Shown: piece by piece, positions 1 to 5,644 of the stretch
Layout of the letters: each line of letters begins with the position of its first letter
Numbering within the stretch: position 1 is the stretch's first letter
Assembly (NCBI GenBank): GCA_029879665.1
Contig: JAOUPW010000159.1
Span: 1-5,644 of the forward strand
DNA from: Rhodospirillales bacterium
GTDB taxonomy: Bacteria > Pseudomonadota > Alphaproteobacteria > Rhodospirillales > JAOUPW01
Reading direction: 5' to 3'
Length of the DNA stretch: 5,644 nucleotides
The notes under the pieces: generated by a model
The model's database searches: none
What the model was told of the DNA's origin: nothing
Seen by the model: only the letters and a program-made list of their open reading frames with translations
Position numbers and translations under genes: made by a program

Positions 1-1
1 T

Positions 2-553
2 TTTCCGGAAACCCAGATGGCGGCACTGGAAGATAATGCGTCCATGAGAAGCAGCGTGCGCGAAGCAATCGAGGCCGGCCTTCCGGCATATGCCGAATGC
101 GGCGGCATGATGTATCTGGCCCGCAGCCTGAGCTGGAGCGGTATAACCCGGTCCATGGCCGGGGTTATCCCCGCGGATGTGGTGATGCATGAACGGCCCC
201 GGGGACGAGGATACGTGCGGCTTCGGGAGACGGAACATCAGCCCTGGCCCAGGTCTCAGAATCCCGACGTTCCCAAGGGTGAGGGCGAAGGCATCATCCC
301 GGCCCATGAATTCCATTATTCCAGCCTGGAAAACTTCGACGGAACCCCTGTCTATGCCTACGATGTTTTGCGTGGCCACGGCATTGACGGCGAACACGAC
401 GGCCTGGTCCTGCACAACCTGCTGGCCAGCTATGTCCATTTAAGGGACGTGGGCGTCAACCGTTGGGCACGGCGGTTCGTTTCCTTCGTCCGGAACAAAA
501 AACACGACACCGAACTTAAACCTAATTATGAAAAGAAATCTGTAACTTATTAA
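2..553 (+). CDS. cobB: Cobyrinate a,c-diamide synthase, C-terminal part (5' end outside window)
   Basis: This is the glutamine-amidotransferase end of the enzyme that uses ATP and glutamine to amidate the a and c carboxylates of (hydrogeno)cobyrinic acid in cobalamin synthesis. The frame is open to the left edge. The first residues (FPETQMAALEDNASM) match the family's G-x-PE segment, so the ATG at 17 is internal and not a start. Of 183 visible residues, AYAECGGMMYL (29-39) holds the putative nucleophile Cys33. HEFHYS (102-107) and YVHL (144-147, likely catalytic His146) are the other family blocks. Full-length members have roughly 430-460 residues, so about the last 40% is present. The last 25 codons are Lys-rich and more AT-rich than the body, as expected of a variable tail. 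cobA follows after 28 bases, probably in the same operon. CbiA (cobalt-early) and CobB (cobalt-late) are homologous and cannot be told apart from this fragment. The CbiX-type gene downstream favours a cobalt-containing substrate. Confidence 0.93.
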   Translation, partial: FPETQMAALEDNASMRSSVREAIEAGLPAYAECGGMMYLARSLSWSGITRSMAGVIPADVVMHERPRGRGYVRLRETEHQPWPRSQNPDVPKGEGEGIIPAHEFHYSSLENFDGTPVYAYDVLRGHGIDGEHDGLVLHNLLASYVHLRDVGVNRWARRFVSFVRNKKHDTELKPNYEKKSVTY

Positions 554-570
554 AGTAAGATAATAATATT

Positions 571-575
571 AAGGA
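571..575 (+). promoter_or_regulatory. Ribosome binding site that decides the cobA start
   Basis: AAGGA lies directly against an ATG at 576, leaving no spacer, which is too close for normal initiation. It sits 6 bases upstream of an in-frame GTG at 582, which is a normal spacing. The site lies in an AT-rich stretch (554-581) between cobB and cobA that should be open for ribosome entry. Confidence 0.6.
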
Positions 576-581
576 ATGAAC

Positions 582-1361
582 GTGAATACCAAGCCACTCG
601 TGTATATTGTCGGCGCCGGACCGGGAGACCCCGACCTTCTGACCGTCAAGGCTCAACGCCTGATCATGGACGCCGAAACGGTGGTCTATGACTTACTGGT
701 ATCGAAAGAGATTCTTAATCTGATCCCCGCCGGCGCGGCCCGCATCTTCGCCGGCAAGGCGGCCCGAAATCATCACATGAAGCAGGATGAAATCAACGAC
801 TTGCTGGTTTCCCTGTACCGTAGCGGCCGCAAGGTCGTTCGCCTGAAGGGGGGCGACCCTTTCATCTTCGGACGCGGCAGCGAAGAGGCCCTATATCTCG
901 CCAAACACAATATTCCCTTTGAAGTGGTTCCCGGCATTACCGCTTCCGCCGGTTGCGCCGCATATGCCGGAATTCCGCTGACCCACCGTGATTTGGCCTC
1001 GGGCGTCCGCTTCATCACCGGTCACCGCCGCGACGGCAAGGCCCTCGATTTAAACTGGAAAAGCCTGGCCGATCCGGAAACCACGCTGGTGGTCTACATG
1101 GGATTGACCAACGTCCGTGAAATCAGCCGGGAACTGATAACCGCCGGGCTACCCGCAGGAACCCCCGCCGGCGCCATCCATCGGGGCACTACCGACCAGC
1201 AGCACACCGTGATCACGACCCTGGCCGATCTTCCCGATTGCGTGGAACGGGAAGATATCAAAGCGCCGGCGTTGCTGGTCATCGGAAAAGTGGTGAAATT
1301 GTCGGAAAACCTGAGCTGGTTCGGCGATCATGACGCTACAGATTTCGAGGCCCATGGATAA
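582..1361 (+). CDS. cobA: Uroporphyrinogen-III C-methyltransferase (SUMT)
   Basis: Transfers two methyl groups from S-adenosylmethionine to C2 and C7 of uroporphyrinogen III, giving precorrin-2. This is the branch point towards cobalamin and siroheme, and the enzyme is cytosolic. With the GTG start it has 259 residues, the normal size of a stand-alone SUMT. Family blocks in order are the N-terminal SAM-site loop VGAGPGDPDLLT (10-21), VRLKGGDPFIFGRG (86-99), VPGITAS (116-122), IPLTHRD (131-137), FITGH (144-148) and VVYMGL (170-175). There is no siroheme-synthase (CysG) dehydrogenase domain, so precorrin-2 oxidation must come from another gene. An ATG two codons upstream (576) is the alternative start but has no room for its ribosome site. 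The stop overlaps the next gene by 8 bases (ATGGATAA), which suggests translational coupling with the chelatase that acts just downstream in the pathway. Function is certain at family level; only the start is in doubt. Confidence 0.96.
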   Translation: MNTKPLVYIVGAGPGDPDLLTVKAQRLIMDAETVVYDLLVSKEILNLIPAGAARIFAGKAARNHHMKQDEINDLLVSLYRSGRKVVRLKGGDPFIFGRGSEEALYLAKHNIPFEVVPGITASAGCAAYAGIPLTHRDLASGVRFITGHRRDGKALDLNWKSLADPETTLVVYMGLTNVREISRELITAGLPAGTPAGAIHRGTTDQQHTVITTLADLPDCVEREDIKAPALLVIGKVVKLSENLSWFGDHDATDFEAHG

Positions 1362-2163
1362 AAGTAAACCAGCCTGGCCGGACAGAGCCCTTGTCCTCGT
1401 CGGTCACGGGTCAACCCGCAATCCCGGCAGTGCCCTCCCTACCCTGTCGTATGTGGATATCATCCGGAAAAAGTCCCTGTTCGCGGATGTTCAGGCGGCC
1501 TTCGTCAAGCAGGCGCCTTATCTCAGGGATGTCATAAGCCGTATCACCGCTCCCGAAGTCAGCGTGGTTCCCAACATGACGTGCAGGGGGTATATCTCCC
1601 GCGAATTGATCCCCCGTGAACTTGAACAGGCCTTGCGCGTCCCGGAACGGATCGCGCTGTGCGAGCCGGTCGGAACCGACCCCCGCATCGCCCAATCCCT
1701 GGCTGAAAAAATTATCGGACTCATTTCTGACGGTAGCCTGGAAGCGGAGAACACCACTGTCCTTTTGGTCGGTCACGGCAGTGAACGCAGCCGGGAATCT
1801 CATGCCGAAACCCTGACTCTGGCGGAACGGCTCGCCAAAGAAGGCGTTACCACACCAATCCAAACCGCTTTTCTCGAAGAATCTCCACGGCTCGGGAATT
1901 GGAAGGTGTTGACGGACGCAAAACAGATCATCGTTGCGCCGTTCCTGATCGCAGCCGGCTTTCACGGCGCCGAAGACATTCCCGCCCTGCTTGGGCTCGA
2001 TCCGAAATCCCCCGAGCTGTCGGGACCGTCCTCCATCTTTGAAGCCGCCGGACCGTTTATTGTCGAGGACCGGAAGATGTGGTTGTTGCCGGCCGTCGGC
2101 GGCGATTCAGTGATGCTGGACATTATCATCGACCGGGCGGCCGAAAATTTTCCGGCCCAGTGA
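1354..2163 (+). CDS. cbiX: CbiX-type sirohydrochlorin cobaltochelatase, two-domain form
   Basis: Class II chelatase predicted to insert Co2+ into sirohydrochlorin for cobalamin synthesis. The 269 residues form two homologous halves with a constant, gap-free offset of 123 residues: VGHGS at 16-20 and 139-143, AF-x3-(A/S)P at 49-55 and 172-178, VP/AP at 72-73 and 195-196, and G-x7-P at 79-87 and 202-210. The C-terminal half keeps both histidines expected at a chelatase site, His141 in HGS and His204 in GFHGAEDIP. In the N-terminal half His18 is kept, but the second position is Ile81 (GYISRELIP). The active site is therefore probably built mainly on the C-terminal half. The start at 1354 overlaps the cobA stop and has GAGG at 1347-1350, rather close. 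A start at 1330 would add 8 residues but has no visible ribosome site. Nickel or iron chelation (CfbA or SirB type) is possible in principle; the cob neighbours favour cobalt. No Cys- or His-rich metal-binding tail is present. Confidence 0.88.
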   Translation: MDKSKPAWPDRALVLVGHGSTRNPGSALPTLSYVDIIRKKSLFADVQAAFVKQAPYLRDVISRITAPEVSVVPNMTCRGYISRELIPRELEQALRVPERIALCEPVGTDPRIAQSLAEKIIGLISDGSLEAENTTVLLVGHGSERSRESHAETLTLAERLAKEGVTTPIQTAFLEESPRLGNWKVLTDAKQIIVAPFLIAAGFHGAEDIPALLGLDPKSPELSGPSSIFEAAGPFIVEDRKMWLLPAVGGDSVMLDIIIDRAAENFPAQ

Positions 2164-2169
2164 ACCTCC

Positions 2170-2183
2170 TGCCCGCAAGGGCA
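2170..2183 (+). terminator. Small hairpin between convergent genes; weak terminator candidate
   Basis: TGCCC and GGGCA (2170-2174 and 2179-2183) can pair as a 5-bp stem closed by a GCAA (GNRA-type) loop, starting 7 bases after the cbiX stop. An overlapping pairing, CCCG with CGGG (2172-2175 and 2186-2189), is also possible. Neither strand has a run of T after the stem, so it is not a standard intrinsic terminator. The only reason to list it is its place in the 33-base gap between two converging genes. Confidence 0.2.
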
Positions 2184-2196
2184 AACGGGGGCGCGC

Positions 2197-5100
2197 CTAG
2201 AAATCCCGGCCCAGGGCCCGCGACAGGACCATGTGCAGACGCCCCATTTCCGAGGTCATGAAAGTCGCCTTGAGCACGCCGTCGTGGTCGCGTTTTTCCG
2301 CTTCGTCCAGCAGGGATTCGAACTGGGCAAGATAGCGATCGACGTATTCCCGGAAATTGCCGTCTTCCTGATATTTCTCGTTGATGGCAAAAAGCCTCTT
2401 CTTTTCCTGGAAGCCCAGCATCTTGCGGACGAATATGCCCTTTTCGCCCTTGTTGAAGCGCCGCCAGTCGTCTTCGGAAATGCTTGTTTCCATCACCCGA
2501 CTCATGTCCACGGCAAGGGATTGCAGGGTTTCCGAAATGAACGTTGCGCGACGGAGGAAATTGTCCATGCCCGTCTGATAGGTCTGATCCTTGAGAACAT
2601 CGACCAGGGAATGGGCGTCCATGGCCGCGGCTTTCAACTGATTGGTGCGGCGGTCGAGGGCGGTGGTCAGATCCTTGGATTGGCGCGACAGCTCTTCCGT
2701 GGACTCGCTGAGGAATTTGGTGCGGTCCCGGGTCGTGCGGTCCCATTCGACCAAAGAGGTCAGGGCCGCTTTCGAAGTCGTGGAGACTTCGTGCGTACGC
2801 CGGGTGAAGGACTTGCCGACCATCTCCATACCTTTTTCCAGTTTGTCGAAGGTGACGATCAGATCCTGCAACTGCCGGCGCAGCATTTCCTGGTTGGCCT
2901 CGGTTTTGGCAACGTACTGGTCGCTGCGGACGGCGGATTCTTGAATCATTCTTTGCAGGATACTTCCCGAATGGGCCAACCGGGTCGCGTTCTGATCCGA
3001 TACCTTGGTTGCTTCTTCCGAATACTTGACCAGAGATCGTCCGACCCGACCGAGGCGGGAAACGGCATTGTCGGAAGCCGAAGTCAATTCCAGAGAGCGC
3101 CGGTGCAGGGCGTCGGCGGCCCCTTCCACTTGTTCCATGGCGATGGAAGAAGAATTTCCCAATTCCTGCAATCGCTTATGAAGGCTTTGACTCAGCTCCT
3201 TCAATTGTCCGGCGGAATAGACGGCAACTTCGTTAAGCTCACCGGTCCGGTTCTTTAGCAGGCCACAAACGGAATCGACTTCGGCCGCCGCTTTTTCAGA
3301 CGTTACGGTCAATTCCATCGAATGGCGATTGAGCGCGCTGGTAACCAGCGAGATCAACTTCGCCGCCTTGTCCACGGAAGTGCTGACCAGATTGGATTTT
3401 TCCTGAAGGCTTTCGCTGGCCTTGTCGAGATGAACGGCGGCGGTATCGGAAGCGGCGGATATTACTTCCGATTGCTGTTTCAGAGTGTCGGAGAAGGTTT
3501 GCACATGTTCCGTGGCCTGATTATAGACGGCGGTCAGATCCCGGGACCGTTCGCCCAGAACATTTGAAATATCATCAAAGCGGCTACCGGCCCGGTCGAT
3601 GGTGGAATCGAGGGCCTCCGTCCGATGATCCAAGGAAATGGAAATCCCCTCCAGACGAGTCGCAACATGATCCGCGGCCTGAGCCGCGCTTTCCGCTTGT
3701 TCACGCAGATGATTGGCAACCGAGGAGAAGCGCGCGGAAATGTTGTCGGAAGTCTCGGTCATCTGACGCGAGCCATGCTTCAGGGCTTCGGTCGTTTCGC
3801 GCAATTTGACGGTTGTTTGTTCGGAAGAATGGCGCAATTCCCTCGATTTATCGGATAAAATATCGCTGACTTCGGATATTCGTTCAATTCCCAGATCAGC
3901 AATACGATTGAGTTCTTCGGATTGAAGAAAAAGATTTTCACTGATCTCGTCCACCCGTTCCGCCGCATTTTCCGAAACTGAAGAAATGTCGTCAGACTGT
4001 CGATGCAAGGCATCATTGACAAGGCCCAGCAGTTTCGCGGCGCGGTCGGTAGCTGCCGCCACATCAAGGGAACGTTCCTGAAGAACCCCGCCGGCCTTTC
4101 CGATATTCTCGACCGCCCGGTCACTGGCGACGGATAATCCATCGGCATTTTTATGCAATAAGTCCGCGATCGTATTAATCCTGTTTGTTGTCGTATCCGA
4201 CGTTTCAACCAGAATTTGCTGACTTTGCAGGATCTCCTTGCCGGCACCCCTGATGCGGGCTTCGGTCATATCCGTGGCCTGTTGCAATTCATCCGTCTGG
4301 CGCCGGAACACGCCACCGGCGATCTCGATCATATTGATCGAACGCGAAGACATTTGCGCGAGCTTTTGAGTCTGTTCGTCAATTTTCCGCCCAATGCCGT
4401 CAATGTTTTCCGTCGCCTGAGTAGAGACCACGGAAAGATCGTTCTTACGATCCAGCAAGAGTTCGCCAAGATCCTTGATACGCATGGTCGTTGACTCGGA
4501 AACATCACTAATTTCAGTAAGTTGCCGCTTGAAGCCTTCTGCCAACTCACCGGTTTTTTCGCTCGCCCCGACAATCGCCTGCAATCCCTCGCGCAAGGCC
4601 CGGGCCGAGGAAGTTACGCCGGAAACGCCATTCTCGGAAGCACGCACAACCTTCTCAGACTCGATTTTTAACGTTTCAGCCAACGTCGTAATATCTTCTC
4701 CGGCGTTTACAGCAGCCCGTTTCAATTCCTGCGTACGCCGATCAAGAGAATCAGCCATAGCGTCAAGATCAAACAGGCTCTCGTCTTTCGTTTCCGTAAG
4801 AACCTTTGCCTGGGTTCGAACCGCATCGGCGGCATCTTCCAGTCTGAGAACCGCGGATTCCGAAATCATGTCAAGATCACTGGATTTCTGAAGCAGATTT
4901 TCGCCCGCTTTTTCGACTTCCGACAGAACCTTGTCGGACACCACCAGAATATCCTGCGAAGTTCTTTTTAGAATCTCATTGATGGAAGCAACCCTGACTT
5001 CGGCACGGGTCGATAAATTCTCCAATTCCCGGACTTCCCGGCGGACGGTTTCACCGCCGACCGTCACCGTCATCGAAGCCTGCTCCGAGGATGTCACAAG

Positions 5101-5644
5101 GCCGTGCGCTTGTTCTGCAAGCGTTTCTCCGATTTCCTTGATCCGGCCGGTTATCTGATCCCCGGTTTCAGTCAACATCCGTGACTGTTGACTGAGGCTG
5201 GATTCAACAAACGAAGTCTGGGTCGCAACTTTCTCTGAAACGTCGCCCAGCGTTTCTGTTTGACGATGAAGCGATTCACGCATGAGTTCCGCCTGGGCGG
5301 CGGCTCGTTCCATCCGTTGGGAAAAGTCCTGGGAATGAGCATGAAGAATTTCCGCGCTGCTGCGAACCCGGCTTTCCGTTTCGCGCGCGGCTTCGATGAT
5401 TTCCTCAACCCGTTGATTGAGATAACTACCGGCCGCATCCGAACGTTCGGCCATGATTGTCGAGGCCTTGCCCAATTCTTCCATCTGTTCGCGAAATCGT
5501 TCGATTGAGATTTGCGTGCGGTCGTTGATCGCGTTCGAGGCCCCGGCAAGTTCTTCGATGCGGCGGCGTAAAAGTTCGCCCTGGTTTTCGGCGCGGGCAG
5601 AGGCCCGATCCGATGTCGCCGTTAGTTCATGGGTCTGCTGATGC
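2197..5644 (-). CDS. Giant proline-free coiled-coil protein with 25-residue repeats, C-terminal part (5' end outside window)
   Basis: Not assignable to a named gene with certainty. The frame is open from the right edge to a TAG at 2197-2199, giving 1148 visible codons. The ATG at 5484 is only an internal Met, because the repeat pattern continues upstream of it without a stop. Numbering from the codon at 5641-5643, residues 7-1027 are 41 consecutive repeat units and residues 1028-1148 form a different C-terminal domain. I find no proline, one cysteine (Cys793) and two tryptophans. Ser, Thr, Glu, Asp, Ala and Leu dominate, as in a long uninterrupted helical coiled coil. No membrane segment is visible; any anchor would be N-terminal and off the window. 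By design (very long apolipoprotein-like helical repeats plus a small C-terminal domain) it resembles the giant polar scaffold proteins of Alphaproteobacteria such as Agrobacterium GPR and Sinorhizobium RgsE. That link is inferred from remembered family traits, not from an alignment. Other possibilities are a cell-shape or division scaffold or a chemotaxis-like helical protein. It converges on the cob genes with 33 bases between stops, so no shared operon is implied. Confidence 0.9.
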   Translation of the reverse strand, partial: HQQTHELTATSDRASARAENQGELLRRRIEELAGASNAINDRTQISIERFREQMEELGKASTIMAERSDAAGSYLNQRVEEIIEAARETESRVRSSAEILHAHSQDFSQRMERAAAQAELMRESLHRQTETLGDVSEKVATQTSFVESSLSQQSRMLTETGDQITGRIKEIGETLAEQAHGLVTSSEQASMTVTVGGETVRREVRELENLSTRAEVRVASINEILKRTSQDILVVSDKVLSEVEKAGENLLQKSSDLDMISESAVLRLEDAADAVRTQAKVLTETKDESLFDLDAMADSLDRRTQELKRAAVNAGEDITTLAETLKIESEKVVRASENGVSGVTSSARALREGLQAIVGASEKTGELAEGFKRQLTEISDVSESTTMRIKDLGELLLDRKNDLSVVSTQATENIDGIGRKIDEQTQKLAQMSSRSINMIEIAGGVFRRQTDELQQATDMTEARIRGAGKEILQSQQILVETSDTTTNRINTIADLLHKNADGLSVASDRAVENIGKAGGVLQERSLDVAAATDRAAKLLGLVNDALHRQSDDISSVSENAAERVDEISENLFLQSEELNRIADLGIERISEVSDILSDKSRELRHSSEQTTVKLRETTEALKHGSRQMTETSDNISARFSSVANHLREQAESAAQAADHVATRLEGISISLDHRTEALDSTIDRAGSRFDDISNVLGERSRDLTAVYNQATEHVQTFSDTLKQQSEVISAASDTAAVHLDKASESLQEKSNLVSTSVDKAAKLISLVTSALNRHSMELTVTSEKAAAEVDSVCGLLKNRTGELNEVAVYSAGQLKELSQSLHKRLQELGNSSSIAMEQVEGAADALHRRSLELTSASDNAVSRLGRVGRSLVKYSEEATKVSDQNATRLAHSGSILQRMIQESAVRSDQYVAKTEANQEMLRRQLQDLIVTFDKLEKGMEMVGKSFTRRTHEVSTTSKAALTSLVEWDRTTRDRTKFLSESTEELSRQSKDLTTALDRRTNQLKAAAMDAHSLVDVLKDQTYQTGMDNFLRRATFISETLQSLAVDMSRVMETSISEDDWRRFNKGEKGIFVRKMLGFQEKKRLFAINEKYQEDGNFREYVDRYLAQFESLLDEAEKRDHDGVLKATFMTSEMGRLHMVLSRALGRDF
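2200..2562 (-). other. C-terminal domain of the coiled-coil protein (121 residues)
   Basis: The 25-residue pattern stops after unit 41 and composition changes: Phe, Tyr, Trp, Lys and Arg become common. Main parts are a helix-like FISETLQSLAVDMSRVM (domain residues 8-24), an acidic linker, then W33-x2-F36-x-KGEKGIF-x-RKML (38-49). Further on come a charged helix with FREYVDRYLAQFESLL (70-85) and a final MGRLHMVLSRAL segment (106-117). It looks like a compact helical domain, probably for oligomerisation or partner binding. From memory, giant coiled-coil proteins of Rhizobiales end in a related W..(F/Y).KG...F block; this could not be checked here. No catalytic motif is visible. Confidence 0.6.
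3238..3462 (-). repeat. Higher-order repeat copy B (units 30-32)
   Basis: Partner of units 21-23. Unit 31 carries AAKLISLVTSALNRHS, aligned without gaps to the unit 22 marker, and both start with Val and have Asp at unit position 6. Unit 32 contains the only cysteine seen in the protein, at unit position 16, which is Ser in the partner. At DNA level the copies differ at many positions, so the duplication, if real, is old. Confidence 0.5.
3913..4137 (-). repeat. Higher-order repeat copy A (units 21-23)
   Basis: Units 21, 22 and 23 match units 30, 31 and 32 better than a generic consensus would explain: 11, 12 and 8 identities of 25 by hand count. The marker is AAKLLGLVNDALHRQS in unit 22. The partner lies nine units (225 residues, 675 bases) further towards the C terminus. 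This suggests an old duplication of a multi-unit block. It could also be functional convergence on the same surface. Confidence 0.5.
4513..4575 (-). repeat. Single short (21-residue) unit in the 25-residue array
   Basis: Unit 15 reads IVGASEKTGELAEGFKRQLTE and is the only visible unit that is not 25 residues long. It lacks four residues, equal to one core step, and fits three plain heptads with core residues Ile1, Ala4, Thr8, Leu11 and Phe15 leading into Ile1 of the next unit. The hydrophobic seam therefore continues although the long-range period shifts. Units on both sides return at once to 25. Confidence 0.8.

Larger units (their letters stand above)
2563..5625 (-). repeat. Array of 41 tandem units encoding a 25-residue (75-base) coiled-coil repeat
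   Basis: The translated frame divides without gaps into 40 units of exactly 25 residues plus one of 21 (unit 15, 4513-4575). Unit n starts at 5625-75(n-1) up to unit 15; unit 16 starts at 4512. The lengths check: 6 leading residues + 40x25 + 21 + 121 C-terminal residues = 1148. In each unit, position 1 is Leu/Ile/Val/Met/Phe in 38 of 41, position 5 is Ser in 25, and position 6 is Asp/Glu in 29. Position 8 is often Ala, 12 and 15 are usually hydrophobic or small, 19 is nearly always Leu or another hydrophobic residue, 23 is often Ser/Thr and 25 often Glu/Asp. Hydrophobic positions 1, 4/5, 8, 12, 15, 19 and 22 give seven core steps per 25 residues. The DNA copies are strongly diverged, so this is an old protein-level repeat and not a recent DNA expansion. 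Confidence 0.9.

Noticed and set aside
554..581. Possible promoter in the AT-rich gap before cobA (TAATAT-like at 561-570)
   Set aside because: No convincing -35 element at proper distance; the short gap fits an operon with an AT-rich ribosome entry site.
1411..1965. A 184-codon - strand frame opposite cbiX
   Set aside because: The + strand frame has clear chelatase motifs over the whole region; the antisense frame has none.
2164..2196. Strong bidirectional terminator between the convergent genes
   Set aside because: Only a 5-bp stem and no T-run on either strand; kept only as a low-confidence hairpin.
2126..2746. A 206-codon - strand frame rich in Pro, Gly, Arg and His
   Set aside because: It overlaps the C-terminal domain of the coiled-coil gene in another frame and crosses into cbiX; its composition is typical of an out-of-frame shadow.
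2233..3258. A 341-codon open frame on the + strand opposite the coiled-coil gene
   Set aside because: It lies antisense to the clear repeat-encoding frame, has no recognisable domain, and its openness follows from codon bias and the periodic composition of the opposite gene.
2563..5625. CRISPR array or minisatellite as explanation for the 75-base period
   Set aside because: The period exists at protein level only; DNA copies are diverged and there are no identical repeats with unique spacers.
2563..5625. Chemotaxis receptor (MCP) signalling domain
   Set aside because: The Ala/Ser/Glu-rich helical look is similar, but no MCP hairpin-tip motif is seen and the period is 25, not 7.

Overview
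The window holds the 3' part of a cobalamin (vitamin B12) gene cluster on the + strand. It faces, end to end, the 3' part of a very large coiled-coil protein gene on the - strand. The gene families, the moderately GC-rich coding style and the look of the coiled-coil protein suggest an alphaproteobacterium, perhaps close to the Rhodospirillales. That placement is inference, because there is no rRNA or other marker gene here.

Bases 1-2163 (+ strand) carry three tightly packed genes. First is the C-terminal glutamine-amidotransferase part of cobyrinate a,c-diamide synthase (cobB/cbiA type, cut by the window edge). Next is a complete uroporphyrinogen-III C-methyltransferase (cobA), probably starting at a GTG. 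Last is a complete two-domain CbiX-type sirohydrochlorin cobaltochelatase that overlaps cobA by 8 bases. CobA makes precorrin-2 from uroporphyrinogen III, CbiX-type enzymes put cobalt into sirohydrochlorin, and CobB/CbiA amidates the a and c side chains later on. A CbiX here points to early cobalt insertion for at least part of the route. The oxidation of precorrin-2 to sirohydrochlorin must be encoded elsewhere.

Bases 2164-2196 are a 33-base gap between convergent stop codons. It contains a small hairpin but no clear terminator.

Bases 2197-5644 (- strand) are one uninterrupted frame of 1148 codons that runs off the right edge. It encodes a proline-free protein. About 1027 residues can be laid out by hand as 41 consecutive units: forty of exactly 25 residues and one of 21. 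They are followed by a distinct 121-residue C-terminal domain rich in aromatic and basic residues. The 25-residue period (7 core steps, about 3.57 residues per step) differs from the plain 7-residue heptad and from the 22-residue apolipoprotein-type repeat. The protein resembles, in general design, the giant polar scaffold proteins of Alphaproteobacteria (the GPR/RgsE kind). This is the most interesting object in the window. No RNA genes, mobile elements or CRISPR arrays were seen.
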